DNA of 64,000 bases from Serratia plymuthica NBRC 102599 (GTDB taxonomy: Bacteria; Pseudomonadota; Gammaproteobacteria; Enterobacterales; Enterobacteriaceae). Both the position numbers and the translations under genes were made by a program. The notes beneath the pieces are model-generated. The model did not search any database and was not told where the DNA came from. It was given only the letters and a program-made list of their open reading frames with translations. The DNA is taken from NCBI RefSeq assembly GCF_001590925.1, contig NZ_BCTU01000030.1, positions 1 through 64,000 on the forward strand, in the 5' to 3' direction. Shown here piece by piece: positions 34,316 to 43,875 of this stretch. The first letter of the stretch is position 1. The number at the start of each line of letters is the position of its first letter.

Positions 34316-35199
34316 TGGTAGCGCACCTTACGTTCGACAAAGCGGAACTGGATCACCGTCAGGCCAATCACCAACAGCATCAGGATCACCGACTGCGCCG
34401 CTGAGCTGGACAGATCCAGACCGGCAAAGCCTTCGCGGTAGATCTTGTAGATCAGCGTGGTGGTGGACTGTACCGGGCCACCGCCGGTGGCGGCATCAAT
34501 CACCGGGAAAGTATCGAAGAAGGCGTACACCAGATTAACCACCAGCAGGAAGAAGCTCACCGGGGTGATCAACGGCAACACCAGGTTGAAGAAACGCCGC
34601 ACCGGGCCGGCGCCGTCGATAGCCGCCGCTTCCACCAGCGAACGCGGGATCGATTGCAGCGCCGCCAGGAAAAACAGGAAGTTATAGCTGATTTGCTGCC
34701 ACACCGAAGCCAGCACCACCAGGAACATCGCCTGCCCGCTGTTCTGCGCGTGGTTCCAGTTGTAGCCCAGTCCACCAAGGAAATGGGTGATCAGCCCCAG
34801 GCCGGGGTTAAACAGGAAGATCCACAATACCGCCGCCACAGCGGGGGCCACGGCGTAGGGCAAGATCATCAGCGTCTGGTAAATCCGGCTGCCGCGCAGC
34901 ACGTAATCCACCAACGCGGCGAAGAACAGCGACACCACCAGCCCGATACCCGCCACCAGGAAGCTGAAAACCAGCGTGGTGTAAAAAGAATCGAGGTAGT
35001 ACGGATCCTGGAACAGTTGGCTAAAGTTATCCAACCCGACGAACTGGCTGGACAGGCCAAAGGGATCGAGGCTCTGGACCGAATACCACAGCGCCTCGCC
35101 GGCGGGCCACAGGAAGAATATTGCGGTTATCAGCAACTGCGGCAGCACCAGCGCATAGGGCAGCCAGCTGCAGCCGAAACCGGGACGATGTGAGCTCAT
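34312..35199 (-). CDS. ugpA: sn-Glycerol-3-phosphate ABC transporter permease UgpA
   Basis: UgpA is the partner permease of UgpE. The 295-residue protein has six predicted helices and an EAA loop ([20 protein letters not shown]). Length equals E. coli UgpA. It is separated from ugpB by about 150 bases that can form a large stem-loop, so it is probably expressed at a lower level than the binding protein. Confidence 0.97.
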   Translation of the reverse strand: MSSHRPGFGCSWLPYALVLPQLLITAIFFLWPAGEALWYSVQSLDPFGLSSQFVGLDNFSQLFQDPYYLDSFYTTLVFSFLVAGIGLVVSLFFAALVDYVLRGSRIYQTLMILPYAVAPAVAAVLWIFLFNPGLGLITHFLGGLGYNWNHAQNSGQAMFLVVLASVWQQISYNFLFFLAALQSIPRSLVEAAAIDGAGPVRRFFNLVLPLITPVSFFLLVVNLVYAFFDTFPVIDAATGGGPVQSTTTLIYKIYREGFAGLDLSSSAAQSVILMLLVIGLTVIQFRFVERKVRYQ

Positions 35200-35348
35200 A
35201 ATAGGGACTCATGAAGACGAAAGACGGGTGGGCTCGCGAGCAAAGCCAGCCTGGGTGCGAACAGCGCACGGCTCCCGGAACGGACACAAAGTCCATGAGG
35301 AGAGCGAGCACTGCCCAATCCCAGACTGGCGAAGCGCAGTAACCGTTA
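35200..35348 (-). repeat. Structured spacer between ugpB and ugpA
   Basis: CCAGCCTGGG (from about 35248) and CCCAGACTGG (about 35324-35333) are near-perfect inverted arms, 9 of 10 bases pairing, enclosing about 70 bases. The inner part has smaller complementary segments such as GGAC and GTCC, and GCTCGCGAGC at 35232-35241 is a perfect palindrome. No gene is supported here. The size and structure suggest a mobile or REP-like repeat used as an mRNA stabiliser. Confidence 0.5.
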
Positions 35349-36668
35349 TTACTTGGTCTGGGACTCGAAGCGACGCAGCAACACATCACCACGTTGTACG
35401 GCAGCGTCCAGCGCCTGCTGTGGCGTTTTCTTGCCGGTCCACACGCCTTCCAGTTCTTCATCCACCACGCTGCGGATCTGCGGCATATTGCCCAGGCGCA
35501 GGCCCTTGGTGAACGGCAATGGCGGCTTGTTCAGCATCTGACGCGTCGCAACGTCGGCACCCGGGTTCTTGTCATAGAAGCCCTGTTGCTTGGTCAGATC
35601 GTACGCGGCGGTGGTAATGGGCAGGTAACCGGTTTTCTGATGCCATTCGGCGGCAATTTCCGGCTGCGCCAGATATTGCAGGAACTCGGCTACGCCCTTG
35701 TAGGTGGCGGTATCTTTGCCGTTCATCACCCACAGGCTGGCACCGCCGATGATGGCATTCTGCGGCGCATTCTTGGCGTCGGCGTCGTAAGGCATCATAC
35801 CCACGCCGTAGTTGAATTTGGCATAGTGTTTGATGTCCGCCAGCGAACCGGAAGAGGCGGTAGTGATGGCGCAGTCGCCGCTGTAGAACTTCTCGGTCGA
35901 TTCGTCCTTACGACCGAAATAGGTGAAATCACCCTTCTTGTTCATGTCCGCCAGCAGTTGGATATGCTTGACCTGCAACGCTTTGTTGAACTCCAGCTTG
36001 GTATTCGCACCGCCGAAACCGTTGTTTTCGGTAGCGAACGGCACGCCGTGCCAGGCGCTGAAGTTCTCGAGTTGGATCCAGCCCTGCCAGCCGCTGGCGT
36101 AGCCGCACTTCATGCCGGCCTCACGCAGTTTGGCGGTGTCCGCCGCCAGCTCTTGCCAGGTTTTTGGCGGCTGATCCGGGTTCAGGCCGGCTTTTTTGAA
36201 GGCATCTTTGTTGTAATACAGCACCGGGGTGGAGCTGTTGAACGGTTGGGACAGCAGATGGCCGCTCTTGTTGTCGGTGTAGTAACCGGCCACCGTCGGC
36301 ACGAACACCGATTCGTCAAAGTTGATGCCGGCGTCTTTAAACACCTGATACACCGGTTTGATCGCTTTGCTCGCCATCATGGTGGCGGTGCCCACTTCGT
36401 AAACTTGCAAAATCGCCGGCGCCTTGCCGGAGCGGTAAGCCGCAATGCCCGCCGCCAGGCTCTGTTCGTAGTTGCCTTTATAAACCGGAACGATTTTGAC
36501 GTCGCTGTGCGACTGGTTAAAGCGGTCCGCCAGGGAGTCCACTTCTTTCCCCAGTTCACCTTCCATCGAATGCCAGAACGGGATCTCGGTCGCCGCCAGT
36601 GCCTGAGTGCTGACCGCCAGGGTCAACGCAACGCACAGCGTAGTTTTGCGAATAGCGTAGGTGAGCAT
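35349..36668 (-). CDS. ugpB: Periplasmic glycerol-3-phosphate-binding protein
   Basis: UgpB captures glycerol-3-phosphate and its diesters in the periplasm for UgpAEC. The 439-residue protein has a signal peptide ending STQALA before [19 protein letters not shown]. The mature protein is a two-lobed binding fold with conserved [17 protein letters not shown] and the substrate-pocket Trp-rich segments. E. coli UgpB is 438. It is first in ugpBAECQ and has a Pho box about 80 bases upstream. Confidence 0.97.
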   Translation of the reverse strand: MLTYAIRKTTLCVALTLAVSTQALAATEIPFWHSMEGELGKEVDSLADRFNQSHSDVKIVPVYKGNYEQSLAAGIAAYRSGKAPAILQVYEVGTATMMASKAIKPVYQVFKDAGINFDESVFVPTVAGYYTDNKSGHLLSQPFNSSTPVLYYNKDAFKKAGLNPDQPPKTWQELAADTAKLREAGMKCGYASGWQGWIQLENFSAWHGVPFATENNGFGGANTKLEFNKALQVKHIQLLADMNKKGDFTYFGRKDESTEKFYSGDCAITTASSGSLADIKHYAKFNYGVGMMPYDADAKNAPQNAIIGGASLWVMNGKDTATYKGVAEFLQYLAQPEIAAEWHQKTGYLPITTAAYDLTKQQGFYDKNPGADVATRQMLNKPPLPFTKGLRLGNMPQIRSVVDEELEGVWTGKKTPQQALDAAVQRGDVLLRRFESQTK

Positions 36669-36749
36669 GCCTAACTCCTGAAAAAGCTGGTGTAATAAGC
36701 GCGTGAGCGAAAAGAATCAGTTTTTTGTTCGGAAGCTAACATGCCATGC

Positions 36750-36782
36750 TCGGATGACAGAAAAATAACCGTCAGATGACAG
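36750..36782 (-). promoter_or_regulatory. Pho box (PhoB site) upstream of ugpB
   Basis: On the minus strand three consecutive 11-base units read CTGTCATCTGA, CGGTTATTTTT and CTGTCATCCGA. Units 1 and 3 have perfect CTGTCAT heads at the 11-base period of PhoB sites, and the middle unit is weaker. The site is 80-115 bases before the ugpB start, so phosphate starvation should induce the operon, as in E. coli. Confidence 0.85.
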
Positions 36783-36858
36783 CCATGTGACTAAAAGGTG
36801 AAGTGCAGGTTGCGGTTTGATGTCGGCGACGAGGAAATTTCCCCCGCCGCCGCGGGGA

Positions 36859-38046
36859 TTACAGAGAACGACGCAGGCGGGCGACCGCTTCTTGCATCTG
36901 TTGCTCAGTGGCGGTGGCGAACGACAGGCGGAAGGTTGAACGATCCGGGTTATCGGAGAAGAAATATTCCCCCGGCACGAACACCACGCCCTGTTGCAGG
37001 GTCGTTTTCAGCCATTCGGTGGCGTTGAACGGTTGGCGGAAACGCGCCCACAGGAACATCCCCCCCTTCGGCATATCAAAGGTGATGTGATCACCCAGCT
37101 CTTTCTCCACCAGCGCAGCCAGGATCTCGCCCTTTTGCTTGTAAGCGGCGCGGATCTTTTCGATCTGCCCCGGCAGACGATCCAGGCCCAGGTAACATTC
37201 GACGATGCTCTGCGACAGCGCGCTGGCGTGCAGATCCGCCGCCTGCTTGATGATCGCCACTTTATGCAGCAGGAACTCAGGCAGAATAGCCCAGCCCAGA
37301 CGCAAGCCCGGCGCCAGGATCTTGGAGAAGGTCGAGGTGTAGATAATGTTATCGGTATGGCCCAGCACCCGCTGCGAAACCTGATGCAGCGTGGCATTGC
37401 GCTCTTCGGTAAAACGCAGCTCGCCGTACGGATCATCTTCGATAATCAGGAAATTGTGCTCGGCCGCCAATTTCACCAGCAGTTCGCGGCGCGGTGCGCT
37501 CAGCGTGAGGCCGCTTGGGTTGCCAAAGTTCGGCACTACGTACACGCCCTTGATGCGCTGAGTTTTCAGCAGCTCGGCAAGCTCTTCAACCACCATGCCG
37601 TCGCTGTCGGATGACACCGACATGATGTTGGCTTCCGCCAGTTCCAGCGTCTGCAGCGCCGCCAAATAGGTCGGACGCTCCACCACAAACACGTCGCCTG
37701 GATTGACGATAGCGCGCATCACCAGATCCAGCGCCTGCTGGGAACCGGCGGTCACCATCACTTCTTCTGCCGTGGCGACGACGCCGCGCTCGGCGCACAG
37801 CTCGCAAATGCGTTCGCGCAGCAACGGGCTGCCTTCGGTCAGGCCATACTGGAAGGCGCTTTTCGGCTGTTCGGTGATCGCCTGATGGGTGGCAATGCTC
37901 AGCCCTTCGAAATCAAACAGGGCATCAGAGGGGATGCCGCCCGCCAGCGAAATGACGTTTTCCATCTTACTGTGCTTGAGCAATTCACGGATTGCCGAGC
38001 TTTTTACGTTGACGATGCGCTGCGCGAGTAACCCTTCTGTCTTCAT
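36859..38046 (-). CDS. PLP-dependent aminotransferase, class I/II fold (2-aminoadipate transaminase-like)
   Basis: This 395-residue fold-type I aminotransferase has PLP-binding Lys in STFSKILAPGLRLGW near residue 240, the aspartate contact in IIEDDPYGELRF and the VPNFGNPSGLTLS motif. It resembles LysN/MocR-domain-type enzymes acting on aromatic or 2-aminoadipate-like substrates, without a DNA-binding domain. The substrate is not deducible. E. coli has no such gene between ugpB and livF. The neighbouring liv operon hints at amino-acid metabolism, but the shared strand alone does not prove a link. Confidence 0.85.
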   Translation of the reverse strand: MKTEGLLAQRIVNVKSSAIRELLKHSKMENVISLAGGIPSDALFDFEGLSIATHQAITEQPKSAFQYGLTEGSPLLRERICELCAERGVVATAEEVMVTAGSQQALDLVMRAIVNPGDVFVVERPTYLAALQTLELAEANIMSVSSDSDGMVVEELAELLKTQRIKGVYVVPNFGNPSGLTLSAPRRELLVKLAAEHNFLIIEDDPYGELRFTEERNATLHQVSQRVLGHTDNIIYTSTFSKILAPGLRLGWAILPEFLLHKVAIIKQAADLHASALSQSIVECYLGLDRLPGQIEKIRAAYKQKGEILAALVEKELGDHITFDMPKGGMFLWARFRQPFNATEWLKTTLQQGVVFVPGEYFFSDNPDRSTFRLSFATATEQQMQEAVARLRRSL

Positions 38047-38163
38047 TTCTTATTCTCGTAATCGTTATAAATTTTGTAGGGGCAAGGTACGCGGCGACCA
38101 AGTGACTCGGGCCCCCCTATTCGCCCCCACAGGGAAGTGAGTGCAGCCAACAACGCTGTAGCC

Positions 38164-38180
38164 TGAAAGACGACGGGTAT
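38164..38180. repeat. Dispersed intergenic repeat, copy 2
   Basis: The 17-mer TGAAAGACGACGGGTAT is identical to that at 22301-22317. It is preceded by GCAGCCAAC and CGCTGTAG, similar to the context of copy 1. It abuts the livF stop, so it may act as a 3' processing or termination element. Confidence 0.65.
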
Positions 38181-38882
38181 TTAGCCGCCCAGATACGCCG
38201 ACCTTACTGCTTCGTTTGCTAACAATGCGGCTCCCGTATCTTCCAACACCACGCGCCCGTTTTCCAGTACATAACCGCGATCCGCCAATTTCAGCGCCTG
38301 ATTGGCGTTTTGCTCCACCAGGAAGATGGTCATGCCCTCTTCACGCAGCTGCTGAATAATGTCGAAAATCTGCTGGATGATGATCGGCGCCAGCCCGAGG
38401 GACGGCTCGTCGAGCAACAACAGCTTCGGCTGGCTCATCAGCGCGCGGCCGATCGCCAGCATCTGCTGTTCACCGCCGGACATGGTGCCGGAGCGCTGGT
38501 TGCGGCGTTCCAGCAGGCGCGGGAACAGGCCGAACACCCGCTCGATACGCTGCTGGTACTGATGACGATCGGCAAAAAAGCCGCCCATCGCCAGATTCTC
38601 TTCCACCGTCATGCGCGAGAACACCCGGCGCCCTTCCGGCACTATCGCCACCGCCTCACGCATAATGCGCGAGGTCTGCCACTGGGTAATGTCCTGATCG
38701 AGGAAGGTAACGCTGCCTTCGGTGGCGCGCGGCTCACCGCACAGCGTGCCAAGCAGCGTGGTTTTACCGGCACCGTTGGCGCCGATCAGGGTGACTATCT
38801 CGCCCTGCTTGATATTCAGGCTAACCTGATGCAGCGCCTGGATTTTGCCGTAATGGGCGGAAACCTGATTAAATGACAACAT
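38181..38882 (-). CDS. livF: Branched-chain amino acid ABC transporter ATP-binding protein LivF
   Basis: LivF is one of the two ATPases of the leucine/isoleucine/valine importer. The 233-residue protein has Walker A GANGAGKTTLLG, signature MSGGEQQMLAIGR and Walker B LLLLDEPSLGLAP. E. coli LivF is 237. It starts three bases after livG and ends the livKHMGF operon. Confidence 0.97.
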   Translation of the reverse strand: MLSFNQVSAHYGKIQALHQVSLNIKQGEIVTLIGANGAGKTTLLGTLCGEPRATEGSVTFLDQDITQWQTSRIMREAVAIVPEGRRVFSRMTVEENLAMGGFFADRHQYQQRIERVFGLFPRLLERRNQRSGTMSGGEQQMLAIGRALMSQPKLLLLDEPSLGLAPIIIQQIFDIIQQLREEGMTIFLVEQNANQALKLADRGYVLENGRVVLEDTGAALLANEAVRSAYLGG

Positions 38883-38884
38883 AA

Positions 38885-39652
38885 TTATTCGCCCAGATAG
38901 GCCCGGATAACGTCCGGGTTGTTACGAATTTCTGCCGGGGTGCCCTGCGCCAACGGCGTGCCCTGATTCACCACGTAGATACGATCGGAAATGCCCATCA
39001 CCAGCTTCATGTCGTGCTCGATCAGCAACACCGACACTTTATGCTGGTTGCGCAGCTCGACGATCAAGTGGTCCAGCTCGTCGGTTTCCTTCGGGTTCAG
39101 GCCGGCCGCGGGTTCGTCCAGCATCAGCAGCTCGGGGCGGGTCACCATGCAGCGCGCAATCTCCAGCCGCCGCTGCTGGCCGTAGGCCAGATTGCCCGCC
39201 GAACGGTTAGCCATCTCAAGCAGCCCAACGCGTTGCAGCCACACGGAGGCTCGTTCCAGCGCATCGGCTTCGGCGCGGCGGAAGGCCGGGGTTTTCAGCA
39301 GCCCGGCGAATACGCCGCTTTTCAGGTGCTGATGCTGGGCGACCAGCAGGTTCTCGATCACCGTCATTTCGCGGAACAGCCGCACATGCTGGAAAGTGCG
39401 CACCACGCCCATGCGGGCAATCGTCTGACCAGGCAACCCTTCCAGATGGCGATCGCGCAGTTTGATGGTGCCGCCAGTGGGGCGGTAGAAGCCGGTCAGG
39501 CAGTTAAACACCGTGGTTTTTCCCGCGCCGTTCGGGCCGATCAGCGAAACAATTTCGCCTTCGTTCAGCTCAAGCGCCACGTTATTCACCGCCAGCAAGC
39601 CGCCGAAACGCATCGACAGCCCTTCAACTTTCAACAGAGGTTGCGAGCTCAT
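38885..39652 (-). CDS. livG: Branched-chain amino acid ABC transporter ATP-binding protein LivG
   Basis: LivG is the second ATPase of the importer. The 255-residue protein equals E. coli LivG. Walker A is [12 protein letters not shown], the signature region is [13 protein letters not shown] (the variant typical of LivG), and Walker B is [13 protein letters not shown]. The ATG at 39652 overlaps the livM stop by four bases; the longer frame adds 25 residues of livM overlap without support. Confidence 0.97.
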   Translation of the reverse strand: MSSQPLLKVEGLSMRFGGLLAVNNVALELNEGEIVSLIGPNGAGKTTVFNCLTGFYRPTGGTIKLRDRHLEGLPGQTIARMGVVRTFQHVRLFREMTVIENLLVAQHQHLKSGVFAGLLKTPAFRRAEADALERASVWLQRVGLLEMANRSAGNLAYGQQRRLEIARCMVTRPELLMLDEPAAGLNPKETDELDHLIVELRNQHKVSVLLIEHDMKLVMGISDRIYVVNQGTPLAQGTPAEIRNNPDVIRAYLGE

Positions 39653-40920
39653 GCCTGTTCCTCCTTGCCGGCCGTTTTCAACTTCAGCTGCGGGCGCTTC
39701 ATCGGCAGCAACCCTTGAGGCCGCCAAATCATCATCAACACCATCAAGGCACCGAGCAGCAGCATGCTGTATTCGTTCAGATCACGCATCATCTCGCGCG
39801 ACACCACCAGCAGGATAGCCGCCAGGATCACCGCGAACTGCGACCCCATGCCGCCCAACACCACAATCGCCAGCACGAAGGCCGACTCGACGAAGGTGAA
39901 GGACTCCGGGCTCACGAAGCCCTGGCGTGCGGCGAACAGCGTGCCGGCAAAACCGGCGAAGGCGGCGCTGATGGTAAAAGCGGTCAGTTTGATTTTGGTC
40001 GGGCTCAGGCCCAGCGAGCGACAAGCGATTTCATCTTCACGCAGCGCTTCCCAGGCTCGGCCCAATGGCATGCGCAGCAGGCGATTGATCACAAACAGCG
40101 TCAGCACCACCAGCAGCAGCGCCACCAGATACAGGAACACGATGCGATCGCTCGGATCGTATTTCAGGCCAAAGAAGTTATGGAAAGTATCCCAACCGCC
40201 GTCACGCGCGCTGCGGTTGAACTCCAGCCCGAAAAAGGTCGGTTTCGGGATCTGGCTGATACCGTTCGGCCCGCCGGTGATCTCGGTGTTGTTCAACAAC
40301 AAGATACGCACGATCTCGCCGAAGCCCAGCGTCACAATCGCCAGATAATCACCGCGCAAACGCAGCACCGGGAAACCGAGCAGGAAACCGAAGATGGCGG
40401 TGACGATGCCCGCCAGCGGCAGGCTTTCCCAGAAGCCGAGGCCGTAATAGTGATTCAGCAACGCGTAGGTATAGGCACCGATGGCGTAGAAGCCGCCGTA
40501 ACCCAGTACCAGCAGGCCGGACAGCCCAACCACCACGTTCAGGCCCAGACCGAGCATCACGTAGATCAACGTCAGGGTGGCGATATCCACCGTACCGCGC
40601 GACACCAGAAATGGCCAGGCGATCGCGGCAACAATAATCGCCGCCGCCAGCAGTTTCTGGCGTGGGGTGGTGCCGTCAAAGCTCGGTAATACAAAAGAGG
40701 GGCCGGAGAGTTTTTTCAGCCCCTGCTGCATCAGCGGGCGCAACAGTTGGAAGAAGAAAACGATGACGCAGCCGATACCGACCCACATCCAGCGCACTTC
40801 CGCCGCGCCGTGGACCACCAGCTTGGTACCGTCCAGGCTCAGTTGCATCCCCATCAGGAACGACGCCATGACAAACAACACTACCGAGGCTATCAGCGCG
40901 TTAAGCAGATTGAGTTTCAT
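39649..40920 (-). CDS. livM: Branched-chain amino acid ABC transporter permease LivM
   Basis: LivM is an inner-membrane permease. The 423-residue protein has an N-terminal extension with two extra helices, then the core permease with the ATPase-contact loop [19 protein letters not shown]. coli LivM is 425. The ATG overlaps the livH stop by four bases. Confidence 0.97.
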   Translation of the reverse strand: MKLNLLNALIASVVLFVMASFLMGMQLSLDGTKLVVHGAAEVRWMWVGIGCVIVFFFQLLRPLMQQGLKKLSGPSFVLPSFDGTTPRQKLLAAAIIVAAIAWPFLVSRGTVDIATLTLIYVMLGLGLNVVVGLSGLLVLGYGGFYAIGAYTYALLNHYYGLGFWESLPLAGIVTAIFGFLLGFPVLRLRGDYLAIVTLGFGEIVRILLLNNTEITGGPNGISQIPKPTFFGLEFNRSARDGGWDTFHNFFGLKYDPSDRIVFLYLVALLLVVLTLFVINRLLRMPLGRAWEALREDEIACRSLGLSPTKIKLTAFTISAAFAGFAGTLFAARQGFVSPESFTFVESAFVLAIVVLGGMGSQFAVILAAILLVVSREMMRDLNEYSMLLLGALMVLMMIWRPQGLLPMKRPQLKLKTAGKEEQA

Positions 40921-41843
40921 ACCTTCTCAACCTCCGGGCGCCCAAGAATGCCGGTTGGCATGATCAGCAACACCACGATCAGCAGCGCGAAGGACACCAC
41001 GTCCTTATATTCGGTGCTCAAATAGGCCGAGGTCAGCGCTTCTGCCACCCCCAGCACCAGGCCGCCGATCATCGCGCCGGGAATGCTGCCGATGCCGCCC
41101 AGTACCGCCGCAGTAAAGGCTTTCATGCCGGCCATAAAGCCGATGTACGGGTTGATTACGCCATAAAACTGGCCCAACAGCACGCCGGCCACCGCCGCCA
41201 TCACGGCGCCGATCACGAAGGTCAGTGAAATCACCCGGTCGGTATTGATGCCCAGCAGGCTGGCCATCTTCAAATCTTCCGCGCAGGCGCGGCAAGCACG
41301 GCCCATGCGGGAATAACGGATAAACAGCGTCAACGCCAGCATCGCCAGGAAGGTGACGACCCAAATAATCAGCTGCATGGTACTGATGGTAGCGGCGAAG
41401 CCATTGCTTTCACCCAGCACCCACTGGCCGGTTACCAGGCTTGGCAACGCCAGATCGCGCGAGCCCTGCGTCAGGCTGACGTAGTTTTGCAGGAATATCG
41501 ACATGCCGATGGCGGAAATCAGCGCTATCAGGCGCTTGGAGTTGCGCACCGGCTTGTAGGCCACCCGCTCGATGCTCCAGCCGTAGGCGCTGGCGATCAC
41601 GATCGACACCAAAAACGCGGCGCCAATCAGCAGCCAGCCGACGTCGATGCCAAGCATCATCAGGGCGGCGATAACAATAAAGGAGACATAGCTGCCGATC
41701 ATATACACCTCGCCGTGGGCGAAGTTGATCATGCCGATAATGCCGTAGACCATGGTGTAACCGATGGCGATCAATGCATAGGTGCTGCCCAACGTGACGC
41801 CGTTGAACATCTGCTGCAGAAAATAGAGAACCTGCTCTGACAT
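40917..41843 (-). CDS. livH: Branched-chain amino acid ABC transporter permease LivH
   Basis: LivH pairs with LivM. The 308-residue protein equals E. coli LivH. The signature [19 protein letters not shown] is near residue 45, and the cytoplasmic loop has [18 protein letters not shown]. The ATG at 41843 (MSEQVLYF) was chosen by family comparison. It is separated from livK by a hairpin-containing gap of about 115 bases. Confidence 0.97.
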   Translation of the reverse strand: MSEQVLYFLQQMFNGVTLGSTYALIAIGYTMVYGIIGMINFAHGEVYMIGSYVSFIVIAALMMLGIDVGWLLIGAAFLVSIVIASAYGWSIERVAYKPVRNSKRLIALISAIGMSIFLQNYVSLTQGSRDLALPSLVTGQWVLGESNGFAATISTMQLIIWVVTFLAMLALTLFIRYSRMGRACRACAEDLKMASLLGINTDRVISLTFVIGAVMAAVAGVLLGQFYGVINPYIGFMAGMKAFTAAVLGGIGSIPGAMIGGLVLGVAEALTSAYLSTEYKDVVSFALLIVVLLIMPTGILGRPEVEKV

Positions 41844-41900
41844 ACTCGAACCCTTGGCTGCGCTGTATAGCAAACCTGAAAAAACTCAGGTAAAGGGGGA

Positions 41901-41941
41901 CGGGCCGGCTTACCGGCCCGCGGACGCAGCATGCTGCGCCC
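41901..41941 (-). repeat. Two adjacent hairpins in the livK-livH gap
   Basis: CGGGCCGG and CCGGCCCG (41901-41908, 41913-41920) form an 8-bp stem. Immediately next, CGCAGCATGCTGCG (41925-41938) is a perfect palindrome with further outer pairs. They lie about 20 bases beyond the livK stop. The second one shares its GCGCAG-type core with the hairpin after ugpQ. Confidence 0.65.
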
Positions 41942-41959
41942 TACCCTGATTATTATGGC

Positions 41960-43075
41960 TTATTTAATCGGTGTTGATGTGCCGTCCGCATGCCACTCAA
42001 ACACGCCGAACTCGAAACCTTTCAGATCGCCCTTCTCGTCCCAGCTCAGCGGCCCCATCACGGTGTCCACCGGCTTGCCGGTTTTCAGATCCTTGACGAT
42101 GTCGGCTGGCTCCTGGCTGCCGCTACGCTCCATTCCGGTAGTCAGAGATTGCAGCGCTGCGTAAGTGGTCCAGACGAACGGCCCGGTCGGATCCAGCTTC
42201 TTGGCTTTCAGTGCATCCACAACAGGTTTGTTGGCAGGTACCTGGTCATAGCGTTTCGGCAAGGTCACCAGCATGCCTTCTGAGGCGGCACCGGCAATGT
42301 TGGACAGCGAGGAGTTGCCCACGCCCTCTGGCCCCATAAAGCGGGTGGTCAGGCCGGCCTGTTTTGCCTGGCGCAGGATCTGCCCCATTTCCGGGTAGTA
42401 GCCGCCGAAGTAAACGAAATCGACGTTTTCTTTCTTCAGGCGCGCCACCAGAGTGGAGAAATCTTTATCACCGGCGGTGATGCCTTCAAACATCACCACG
42501 TCGGTACCCTGTTTTTTCAGGCTGTCGCGTACCGAGCGCGCCAGGCCTTCGCCATACTGTTGCTTGTCGTGAACCACGGCAATGCGTTTCGGCTTGATCT
42601 CGCTGAGGATGTATTTCGCCGCGGTCGGGCCCTGATCGGAATCCAGCCCGGTGGTGCGCATGATCATCTTGTAACCACGGGTGGTCAGATCGGCGTTGGT
42701 GGCCGCCGGGGTAATCATGATCACGCCTTCGTCTTCATAAATATCGGAGGCCGGTTGAGTCGAAGACGAGCACAGGTGGCCGATCACATAGCGAATACCG
42801 TCGTTAATCACCTTGTTGGCAACCGCAACCGCCTGTTTTGGGTCACAGGCGTCATCGTATTCCACGCCGACCAGTTTATCGCCCTTGATGCCGCCCTTGG
42901 CGTTGATATCGGCAATCGCCTGACGGGCACCGGTGAACTCCATATCGCCATACTGCGCGACCGGGCCGGACATCGCGCCCACAATCGCCACCTTGATGTC
43001 TTTCGCCATTGCCGAATGACCGATAGCCATCGCGATACAACCCGCCAACAGCGCCTTACCTTTTGTTAATTTCAT
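41960..43075 (-). CDS. livK: Periplasmic branched-chain amino acid-binding protein
   Basis: This protein delivers leucine or related amino acids to LivHMGF. The 371-residue product has a signal peptide ending GHSAMA before [20 protein letters not shown] and a type I periplasmic binding fold, with the conserved [18 protein letters not shown] and a disulfide Cys pair (DACDP and HLCSSS). E. coli LivK is 369 and LivJ 367; the gene is called livK from its place directly before livH, but LivJ-like specificity cannot be excluded. The ATG at 43075 was chosen from the signal peptide. Confidence 0.93.
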   Translation of the reverse strand: MKLTKGKALLAGCIAMAIGHSAMAKDIKVAIVGAMSGPVAQYGDMEFTGARQAIADINAKGGIKGDKLVGVEYDDACDPKQAVAVANKVINDGIRYVIGHLCSSSTQPASDIYEDEGVIMITPAATNADLTTRGYKMIMRTTGLDSDQGPTAAKYILSEIKPKRIAVVHDKQQYGEGLARSVRDSLKKQGTDVVMFEGITAGDKDFSTLVARLKKENVDFVYFGGYYPEMGQILRQAKQAGLTTRFMGPEGVGNSSLSNIAGAASEGMLVTLPKRYDQVPANKPVVDALKAKKLDPTGPFVWTTYAALQSLTTGMERSGSQEPADIVKDLKTGKPVDTVMGPLSWDEKGDLKGFEFGVFEWHADGTSTPIK

Positions 43076-43482
43076 TCGCAAATCCCCATCTGTCGTTGTG
43101 AACGTACCTGTTGTGTTTGCCTGCACCTGAACCCTTATTTACTGCTTTTATTCATAAGTAATAATGATTTAGGTGTTTTCGTGGCAATATTTTCTAATAA
43201 GACTTTATTTTTCATACCATTAAACAGGAATTTTCTGCTGCAAATCAACTTGAACAATCAGAAACAAGCGGTGTAAACAGGATAAAATCCGGATTAAATC
43301 TGCGCTGTTTTGCATCAGGCGCAGCGCGTTATGCTGGTTATTGATCCATTAACAATCTATTTACTCGGAAAATGCGTCCTGCAAAAAACATTTTGCGCAG
43401 TAATCGTACAGAAAAACTTACACAACGCTCTGTGCAAGATCTATTACACTGTCGGCATCGATTAGCCGTTCGGAAATTCTGC
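43076..43482. other. Divergent regulatory region between livK and panM
   Basis: This 407-base region has no supported ORF. About 43140-43250 is strongly AT-rich, consistent with an Lrp- or H-NS-type control region, but no defined box was recognised. In E. coli panM lies between livJ and livK; here no second binding-protein gene is present. Confidence 0.5.
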
Positions 43483-43875
43483 ATGAAACTGACTATTGAG
43501 CGATTAACCACGTTGTCCCCGCAAGACCTTATCGACCTCGGTAAAATCTGGCCGCAACAACAGCCGCAGCAATGGCAGAGCTGGCTGGACGGCGATAAAG
43601 CCCTGTTCGCCGCGCGCTTCAACGAACGGCTGCTGGGTGCAGTGAAAATTGCGCTGGATGGCGATAACGCCCAACTGCAGGATTTGCTGGTGCGTGAAGT
43701 CACGCGCCGTCGTGGCGTCGGGCTGTATCTGGTACAGGATGCGCAGCGCCAACTGCCGCAAGTCGCGCACTGGCAGCTTTCTACCGCCGGCCTGACGCCG
43801 CGCGAACGCGGTGAAGTGGATAACTTTATGCGCGCCTGCGGTTTCACCCAACAAGGCGATCTCTGGCAAAAATGA
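43483..43875 (+). CDS. panM: Aspartate 1-decarboxylase autocleavage activator PanM/PanZ
   Basis: PanM is a GNAT-fold protein that binds PanD, triggers its self-cleavage and, with CoA bound, inhibits it, controlling pantothenate synthesis. The 130-residue product matches E. coli PanZ (127): it starts MKLTIERL, then has ARFNERLLGAVKIAL and the CoA-binding loop VREVTRRRGVGLYLV. The ATG at 43483 was chosen by that match. Its stop overlaps the start of the DUF3142 gene by four bases (ATGA). Confidence 0.95.
   Translation: MKLTIERLTTLSPQDLIDLGKIWPQQQPQQWQSWLDGDKALFAARFNERLLGAVKIALDGDNAQLQDLLVREVTRRRGVGLYLVQDAQRQLPQVAHWQLSTAGLTPRERGEVDNFMRACGFTQQGDLWQK

Noticed and set aside
35027..35461. 144-residue open frame spanning ugpA, the spacer and ugpB
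   Set aside because: It is out of frame with both genes and runs through the structured spacer; no family resemblance.
35394..36674. 426-residue open frame antisense to ugpB
   Set aside because: Shadow of ugpB; composition typical of an antisense frame.
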